Assembly: GCF_014212315.1 (NCBI RefSeq)
Contig: NZ_JACKXE010000001.1
Span: 2,728,001 to 2,792,000, forward strand
DNA length: 64,000 nt
Direction of reading: 5' to 3'
From: Nocardioides luti
GTDB lineage: Bacteria > Actinomycetota > Actinomycetes > Propionibacteriales > Nocardioidaceae
Of this stretch, positions 59,043-64,000 are shown piece after piece. Both the position numbers and the translations under genes were made by a program. Below the pieces are notes generated by a model. It did no database searches and was not told where the DNA came from. It worked only from the letters and a program-made list of their open reading frames with translations. Position 1 is the first letter of the stretch, and every line of letters starts with the position of its first letter.

Positions 59043-60206
59043 TCAGCCGAGGTCGGCGCTGACCTGCTCGTCGCCGTCCTCGGAGAGCGAGGTGATCGTG
59101 AGCGTGTCGCCGCCGCAGCGCGGGGAGGCCACGAACGACTGCGGGCCCGAGGACTCGTAGACGACGTCGAGCGCGGTGCCGTCGAAGCGCATCAGCGCCG
59201 CCGGGCTGCCGTCGGTCTGGGGGTCGCGGACGAAGTACGCCGCGCCGGCGCACCAGGTCAGCGAGCCCGAGGTGCCGGGGCCGAGGTCGAGCCAGCTGTC
59301 GCCGGTGTGGGCGTAGAGGACGGCCTCCTCGACGCGGCGCGGCTTGGGGACGACCGCCCAGACGGCCCCGTCGTCGGTGACCAGGCCCTCCCAGGCGGTG
59401 CAGGCGGGGACGCCCGGGAACGGCGTCGTGCCAGTGCCGGACAGCGCGACGACCGTGCGGCACGAGGGCCGGCTGTCGTCGAAGGTCAGCAGCGAGTCGC
59501 CGGCCGGGGTGATCCGGGCGGCGTTGAAGCCGCTGCGGTCCGGCGCGCACCAGCCGATCGTGGACTTCTGCGTCGCGAGGTCGACGGTGGCGGCGCAGTA
59601 GGCGCCGTCGCGGACCGTGGCGTGCACCAGGTGGCCCTCGCCGAGCGCCCAGGTGCCTCCGGTGACCGTCGGGACGTCGGAGGACCCGTCGAGGGTGAAG
59701 CTCTTCGCGCCCTTGCCGAGGTCGTAGACCGTGGCGACCGCGGGCTGCGTCTCGCGCTTGTCCTGCACGACGACCACGGCGTAGCGGCCGTCCAGCAGGG
59801 CGTCGGAGATCCGGTGCCGCTTGTCGGTGGCCGTCCCTGCGGAGGCGCCGTCGCTGCTGAGCTCGGCCTTCTTCCCGAGCTCGTCGACGGTGAGCGTCCA
59901 GCCGCCGCCCCGGGTGACGGTGTCGGTGACGGAGCCAGGCACCGGCGTCCAGTCCAGCAGGGCCTTCCCGGCATCGAGCGGCTCCGGATCCTCGGCGGTG
60001 CCGACGCCCCCGCCGGCGGTCTCGCTCGGGCTCGCCGACGTGCTCTCGCCGGGCGTCGGGTCGTCCGTCGGGCTCGGGCTGGTGCTGGCGCTGCTGCTCG
60101 CGGACGCGGTCGGCTCGCCCCCGGCGCCGGGCGCCGGGTCGTCGCCCCCGCACCCGGTCAGGGCCAGCGCGAGGACGGCCAGCGGGACGGCGTACCGGCT
60201 CCGCAT
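59043..60206 (-). CDS. Lipoprotein coupled to a C39-like protease gene
   Basis: A 387-residue lipoprotein (lipobox ALTGC near residue 19) with a Ser/Thr/Pro linker of about 50 residues, then an extracytoplasmic domain of propeller-like strands (WTLTVDELGKKAEL, SDALLDGRYAVVVVQDKR, GTWALGEGHLVHATVRDG). Six or more Cys residues are spread over the domain (YCAATVD, GWCAPD, SCRTVV, PACTAW, TWCAGA, PRCGGD) and could form disulphides. Its ATG shares one base with the stop of the protease gene (TGATG). Function unknown; partner of the protease is probable. Confidence 0.72.
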   Translation of the reverse strand: MRSRYAVPLAVLALALTGCGGDDPAPGAGGEPTASASSSASTSPSPTDDPTPGESTSASPSETAGGGVGTAEDPEPLDAGKALLDWTPVPGSVTDTVTRGGGWTLTVDELGKKAELSSDGASAGTATDKRHRISDALLDGRYAVVVVQDKRETQPAVATVYDLGKGAKSFTLDGSSDVPTVTGGTWALGEGHLVHATVRDGAYCAATVDLATQKSTIGWCAPDRSGFNAARITPAGDSLLTFDDSRPSCRTVVALSGTGTTPFPGVPACTAWEGLVTDDGAVWAVVPKPRRVEEAVLYAHTGDSWLDLGPGTSGSLTWCAGAAYFVRDPQTDGSPAALMRFDGTALDVVYESSGPQSFVASPRCGGDTLTITSLSEDGDEQVSADLG

Positions 60207-61483
60207 CAGACGCCGATGTTGTGCTGGAAGTGCGCCTCGTTGGCCCGGTAGGACTTGTAGGCCCAGCGCCACTGCACCCGCGCGATGTAGGGCTCGGAGG
60301 GGTCGAAGCGCTGCTGGTTCCACGGCTCGAAGTAGCTCACGACGGTCGTCTTCTTGCCGCGCTTGTCGTAGCCGCGGCCGGCCTGGAAGTGGCCCGAGGC
60401 GTCGTCGTCGAGGTAGGGGTAGTACTTCTTCAGCAGGATCGGGTGGAAGATCATCGGCGCCTTGTAGTCGACGATGTGGCGCATCGTCAGCAGCAGCCAC
60501 TGCTGGTAGGTGTAGTCCTTGATGTCCAGCGTGATGTACGTGCCGGCGTAGTCCTTGCCGTCCCAGCCGGTGTTCTGGTTGACCACGCGGACCATGTCGC
60601 TGATCGCGGTGCCGCCCGTCGTGGTGCCGAGCTTGTCGGCCCAGTGCGCCTGGCCGAGGTCCTCCTGCTTCCAGCCCCACGTGATCATCTGCATGGTCGT
60701 CGGGCCGCACCAGTAGGTGCGCTCCTGCTCGGCGACCTGCGAGGGGTCGAGCACGGTCGCCCGGCGCGGGTAGTCCTTGCGGGTCTTGCGCTTCGCGGTC
60801 GGCGCCGGGGCCGCCGTCGGGCTCGCGGACGGGCTCGGCGAAGGGCTGGCCGACGCCTTGGCGGCGGTGGTCCCGGCGGTCGGGGCGCTCGCGCGGGCCT
60901 CCGGGTGCGCCTCGAGGAAGCCGTCGGGGAGCGGCTCGCCCTGGATCTCGTGGCGCAGCAGCCACACCTTGGCCACCGAGCGGGCGGCGTCGGTCAGCTC
61001 GCGGCGCTCGGCGGCGGCGCGGGCGTCGGGGGAGAGCGCGGCGGTACGCCGCAGCGTGCCGAGGACGTCGAGGTCGCCGGTCGTCGTGGTGGTGCCGGCG
61101 GGCCGGGCGGCCAGGGTGCGCGCCGCGGCGGCGGCCCGGGCGCGGACCTCGGCGGGCGAGCTCTCGGTCCAGCCCGAGCCCAGGCAGTAGGTCTGGCCCT
61201 CGAAGTTCGCGCAGCGCACGAGGTCGTCGACCAGGCTGGTCGTCGCGGCCTTGCCGCTCAGCCGGCCGAGGGCACGGCCCTGGGCGACGACGCGGTCGAT
61301 CTCCGCCTGCATCGCGGGGGTGACCCGGCCGGCCACGGCCGTGCCGGACGTCGCGAGGGCGTCGTACTTCTCCTTGCCGGAGGGCAGCAGCGAGCCGTCC
61401 GGGTCGCCGCCGCGTGGGATGAAGGGGGTGGCGACGAGCAGGGCGGCGAGTGCACCGATGGCGATCGTGCGGGGGCGGGGCAT
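60206..61483 (-). CDS. Secreted C39-type papain-fold protease
   Basis: A 425-residue exported protein. A signal segment (RTIAIGALAALLVATPFIP) starts it; then a helical part with one Cys pair (CANFEGQTYC), a Ser/Pro/Ala linker, and from about 245 a C39-like peptidase domain. The nucleophile is C259 in TYWCGPTTMQM and the His is H365 in SGHFQAGRGYDKRG. Such domains are found in secreted or surface proteases and amidases. The gene is coupled to the lipoprotein gene. Substrate unknown. Confidence 0.8.
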   Translation of the reverse strand: MPRPRTIAIGALAALLVATPFIPRGGDPDGSLLPSGKEKYDALATSGTAVAGRVTPAMQAEIDRVVAQGRALGRLSGKAATTSLVDDLVRCANFEGQTYCLGSGWTESSPAEVRARAAAAARTLAARPAGTTTTTGDLDVLGTLRRTAALSPDARAAAERRELTDAARSVAKVWLLRHEIQGEPLPDGFLEAHPEARASAPTAGTTAAKASASPSPSPSASPTAAPAPTAKRKTRKDYPRRATVLDPSQVAEQERTYWCGPTTMQMITWGWKQEDLGQAHWADKLGTTTGGTAISDMVRVVNQNTGWDGKDYAGTYITLDIKDYTYQQWLLLTMRHIVDYKAPMIFHPILLKKYYPYLDDDASGHFQAGRGYDKRGKKTTVVSYFEPWNQQRFDPSEPYIARVQWRWAYKSYRANEAHFQHNIGV

Positions 61484-61694
61484 CGGGATCCTCGAGACGG
61501 GGCAGGGGTGGTGGTCGCCTCACTGTCCCCAACAACCACACGAGTGGTCAAGTGTCCCATCGGTCACATCTGGGTGCCGGGCCGGTCACGCGTGGCGCGG
61601 CTCACGGCGCGCACGGGCGCGCCACGAGCGGTCAGGGGGACGGCCGAGGAGACGTTCGCGGGGGGCGGCACGCGGACGGTGGAGCGGGGAGAAG

Positions 61695-61770
61695 TGGAGC
61701 GGACGACGAGACTCGAACTCGCGACATCGACCTTGGGAAGGTCGCGCTCTACCAACTGAGCTACGTCCGC
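61695..61770 (-). tRNA. tRNA-Gly (CCC)
   Basis: On the minus strand a full cloverleaf is seen: acceptor GCGGACG/CGTCCGC, D-arm with AGCTCAGTTGGTAGAGC, anticodon stem CGACC/GGTCG with loop TTCCCAA (anticodon CCC), T-arm GTTCGAGTC, and an encoded CCA end at 61695-61697. It reads the glycine codon GGG. Confidence 0.95.
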
Positions 61771-61807
61771 ATCGGGCGGCGAACCGACCGGCGCACATGT
61801 TAACCGA

Positions 61808-62632
61808 TCAGTGACCGCCGGGAGACGCCGGCGTCGGGGCCGTGGCGCCGAGCACGAGGCCGGGGATCCGGTCCAGCGCCGGGTAGCGCGGCCCGACCGT
61901 GTCGCCCGACGAGCGCCCGGTCAGCCGGCGGTGCACCCACGGGGCCGCCGAGGTCCGGGCCCAGGCGAGGTCCTCGCGCAGCTGCTCGCGGCGGCTCGGG
62001 GTCGCCTCATCGGCGAGGTCGAGGGGGGCCAGGTCGTGCGCGACGCCGAGGGTGTCGAGCACCTCGATCGCCATCCGCTGGTGGCCGGCCGGTCCCATGT
62101 GCATGCGGTCGGCGTCCCAGAAGCGCCAGTCGCGGTACTCGCGCAGCCGCCAGAAGTCGACGACCGAGGCGCCGTGCCGGTCGGCGCTCTCGCGGACGTG
62201 CTCGTTGTAGAGCGCGAACCGGCCGCGCACCGGTCGGTAGATCGCCGACCCGCCCGGGTCGAAGGCGGTCCACACGAGCAGCCGGGCGCCGGTGGCGGCC
62301 AGGCGCGCCAGCGCGGCGTCGTACGTCGCGGCGAGGGCGTCCAGGTCGACGCGGGGGCGGAGGATGTCGTTGGCGCCGGCGTAGATCGTGACGAGGTCCG
62401 GCTCGAGCGCGACGGCGGGCTCGACCTGCTCGGCCACGATGCCCTCGAGCTTGCGGCCGCGGATCGCCAGGTTGGCGTAGGTCGCGTCGTCGCTGCCACC
62501 GATCAGCACCTCGGCGACCCGGTCGGCCCAGCCGCGCAGGCCGTTGGGGCGGGTCGGGTCGGGGTCGCCCACGCCCTCGGTGAACGAGTCGCCCAGGGCG
62601 ACGTAGCGGCGGAAGGCGGGCGCGGTGCTCAT
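61808..62632 (-). CDS. SGNH/GDSL-family hydrolase
   Basis: A 274-residue protein. Block I GDSFTEG (catalytic S16), block II with the LAIRGRKLEG Gly-type region, block III GANDILRP, and block V with DADRMHMGPAGH holding the acid and His. It is an esterase or lipase of the SGNH fold; no signal peptide, so it works in the cytoplasm. Divergent from dcd with 50 bases between. Substrate unknown. Confidence 0.87.
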   Translation of the reverse strand: MSTAPAFRRYVALGDSFTEGVGDPDPTRPNGLRGWADRVAEVLIGGSDDATYANLAIRGRKLEGIVAEQVEPAVALEPDLVTIYAGANDILRPRVDLDALAATYDAALARLAATGARLLVWTAFDPGGSAIYRPVRGRFALYNEHVRESADRHGASVVDFWRLREYRDWRFWDADRMHMGPAGHQRMAIEVLDTLGVAHDLAPLDLADEATPSRREQLREDLAWARTSAAPWVHRRLTGRSSGDTVGPRYPALDRIPGLVLGATAPTPASPGGH

Positions 62633-62682
62633 GGCTCCATGATCGGGGTCCCGCCAAGGCGGGTGGCCGGTAGGGTGCCAGC

Positions 62683-63258
62683 GTGCTGCTCTCCGACCGC
62701 GACATCCTGGCCGAGATCGATGCCGGACGGATCGCGCTGGACCCCTGGGATCCCGCGATGCTCCAGCCGTCGTCCGTGGACGTGCGGCTCGACCGCTTCT
62801 TCCGGGTCTTCGAGAACCACCGCTACCCGCACATCGACCCCGCGGCCGACCAGTCGGACCTGACCCGCGAGGTGGAGCCGGTCGGCGACGAGCCGTTCAT
62901 CCTGCACCCCGGCGAGTTCGTGCTGGGGTCGACGTACGAAGTGGTGAGCCTGCCGGCCGACGTCGCGGCGCGGGTCGAGGGCAAGTCCTCGCTGGGGCGC
63001 CTCGGCCTGCTGACCCACGCGACCGCCGGCTTCGTGGACCCGGGCTTCTCCGGGCACGTGACGCTCGAGCTCGCGAACGTCGCGACGCTGCCGATCAAGC
63101 TCTACCCGGGGATGAAGATCGGACAGTTCTGCTTCTTCCGGCTGACCTCGCCGAGCGAGCACCCCTACGGCTCGGAGAAGTACGGCTCGCGCTACCAGGG
63201 CCAGCGCGGCCCCACGCCGTCGCGGTCCTTCCAGAACTTCCACCGCACGGAGATCTGA
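62683..63258 (+). CDS. dcd: dCTP deaminase (dUMP-forming type)
   Basis: A 191-residue trimeric dCTP deaminase from GTG 62683. [51 protein letters not shown] (with the catalytic Glu region), [14 protein letters not shown] and [11 protein letters not shown] are all family marks. Actinobacterial Dcd is often bifunctional, giving dUMP directly from dCTP without a separate dUTPase; the His-Ala-Thr-Ala-Gly stretch agrees with that type. It supplies dUMP for thymidylate synthesis. Housekeeping gene. Confidence 0.95.
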   Translation: MLLSDRDILAEIDAGRIALDPWDPAMLQPSSVDVRLDRFFRVFENHRYPHIDPAADQSDLTREVEPVGDEPFILHPGEFVLGSTYEVVSLPADVAARVEGKSSLGRLGLLTHATAGFVDPGFSGHVTLELANVATLPIKLYPGMKIGQFCFFRLTSPSEHPYGSEKYGSRYQGQRGPTPSRSFQNFHRTEI

Positions 63259-63286
63259 CCGCCGCCGGACGTCGGGTAAGGTGACC

Positions 63287-63305
63287 CTAACTTAGGCTCA
63301 CCTAA
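63287..63305. promoter_or_regulatory. IdeR/DtxR-type iron box
   Basis: CTAACTTAGGCTCACCTAA agrees at 15 of 19 positions with the IdeR consensus (TTAGGTTAGGCTAACCTAA). It lies 17 bases before the ATG of the siderophore-interacting protein gene, so that gene is probably repressed when iron is plentiful. Confidence 0.75.
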
Positions 63306-63321
63306 CTCCGAGGACGTCCCG

Positions 63322-64000
63322 ATGACCACGACCACGCACGCCCCGCTCCCGATGATCCTCGACCGGGTGGCGGTCGCCGGGGTCCGGCGCCTTTCGCCGA
63401 GCTTCGTGCGGATCGAGCTCGCCGGGCCCGCGCTCGCCGAGTTCGGGGTGGACGGGCCGCTGCTCGACCAGCGGATCAAGCTGCTGCTGCCCGGGGCGGA
63501 CGGCTCGCTGCCGTCGCTCTCGTCGGCCGGCTCGGACGAGGGGTGGTACGCCGCGTGGCTGGCCCTGCCGGAGACGGACCGCGGCCACCTGCGGACGTAC
63601 ACGGTGCGGGCGCTGCGGGGCAGCGGCGCCGACGCCCGGCTGGTCGTCGACGTGGTCCTGCACCCCGACGACGGCGAGCCCGGACCGGGGGCGAGCTGGG
63701 CGGCCCGGGCCGTGGTGGGCGACGAGGTGGTGCTGCTGGGCCCCCGGCGCGGGGTGCCGTGGGGTGGCATCGAGTTCCTCCCCGGCGACGCGGCCACGGT
63801 GCTGCTCGCCGGCGACGAGACGGCGGTCCCGGCCGTCTGTGCCGTGCTCGAGCAGCTCCCGCCGGATGCCCGGGGGGCGGCCTTCCTCGAGGTGCCGGTG
63901 TCCGGGGACGTGCTGGCGGTCGAGCACCCCGTCGGGGTCGAGGTCGTCTGGCTGCCCCGGGACGGTCGCCCGCTCGGGTCCCTGCTGCAGCGGGCGGTGC
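63322..64000 (+). CDS. Siderophore-interacting protein (ferric-siderophore reductase), partial
   Basis: The first 226 residues of a SIP-family flavoprotein; the rest is beyond the window. The FAD-binding barrel begins VAVAGVRRLSPSFVRIELAG, the FAD motif is LRTYTVRAL (RxYT), and LLGPRRG with the following VLLAGDETAVPAVCAVLEQL forms the NADPH-binding C-domain. It reduces iron in ferric siderophores in the cytosol to free the metal. The IdeR box upstream supports iron control. Confidence 0.92.
   Translation, partial: MTTTTHAPLPMILDRVAVAGVRRLSPSFVRIELAGPALAEFGVDGPLLDQRIKLLLPGADGSLPSLSSAGSDEGWYAAWLALPETDRGHLRTYTVRALRGSGADARLVVDVVLHPDDGEPGPGASWAARAVVGDEVVLLGPRRGVPWGGIEFLPGDAATVLLAGDETAVPAVCAVLEQLPPDARGAAFLEVPVSGDVLAVEHPVGVEVVWLPRDGRPLGSLLQRAV

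Noticed and set aside
1..64000. Frequent CGTACG/GCGTAC hexamers in coding regions
   Set aside because: They seem common, but I could not count them against a codon-aware background, so I do not claim enrichment. A k-mer test with shuffled synonymous codons would settle it.

Overview
The window is about 64 kb of very GC-rich chromosome with frequent GTG starts, dense genes on both strands and many ATGA-type start/stop overlaps. Gene content points to an actinobacterium, most likely Nocardioidaceae (Nocardioides or a close relative). Supporting items are a mycothiol-dependent maleylpyruvate-isomerase-like enzyme, a SigE-family ECF sigma factor, an IdeR-type iron box before a siderophore-interacting protein, a KstR-type box, a maltokinase N-cap protein, a DUF559 protein and an actinobacterial dCTP deaminase. 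The genus is an inference. I see no phage, insertion sequence, CRISPR array or rRNA. There is one tRNA gene (Gly, anticodon CCC).

Layout. 1-9.6 kb: FAD oxidoreductase (cut by the window edge), small proteins, a LysR regulator divergent from a Tat-exported metallo-beta-lactamase-fold hydrolase, a GH1 glycosidase, a luciferase-like monooxygenase, and a CsbD/Lys-Ala-rich stress-type pair. 9.7-17 kb: Tat-exported phospholipase C, a DUF559 nuclease-fold protein bracketed by two copies of one palindrome, an FMN split-barrel protein, a coupled C-C hydrolase-like/SDR pair and an anchored lipase. 16.8-25 kb: an AraC/VOC pair, a large hybrid histidine kinase, a hexapeptide acyltransferase, and a secreted GH3 enzyme. 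25-34 kb: membrane proteins including FetB, a phospholipase D, a secreted glycerophosphodiester phosphodiesterase, a GntR regulator coupled to ACC deaminase (acdS), and an aldo/keto reductase. 34-45 kb: crotonase plus membrane-anchored propeller, SDR/mycothiol-enzyme operon, F420/FMN luciferase-like enzyme, thioredoxin-NHL protein, DEAD-box helicase with a structured leader, and a LysE exporter with its LysR regulator. 45-49 kb: an operon of a low-complexity Ala/Asp/Val-rich protein with a GG-type N-terminus and a PqqD-like/M50 membrane metalloprotease. 49-64 kb: acyl-CoA dehydrogenase, TauE-type exporter with an Rrf2 regulator, SnoaL-like protein behind a KstR-type box, SigE-family sigma factor with a coupled membrane protein, a type-VII-secretion-like propeller protein coupled to a lipoprotein, a C39-like protease coupled to a lipoprotein, tRNA-Gly, dcd, and an iron-regulated siderophore-interacting protein.

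Two themes stand out. First, the intergenic spaces carry an unusual density of palindromic elements. At least five families occur in two or more copies here, one as exact 32-bp-period arrays that switch orientation, another with compensatory base changes between copies. Second, there are two candidate secretion/processing systems: the PqqD-M50 protease with its GG-leader-like partner (45200-48943) and the WxG...YxxxD propeller with its coupled lipoprotein (55572-58282).

The only gene-free stretch above 300 bases is 41801-42119, which holds the promoter side of a lipoprotein gene and the helicase leader hairpin.
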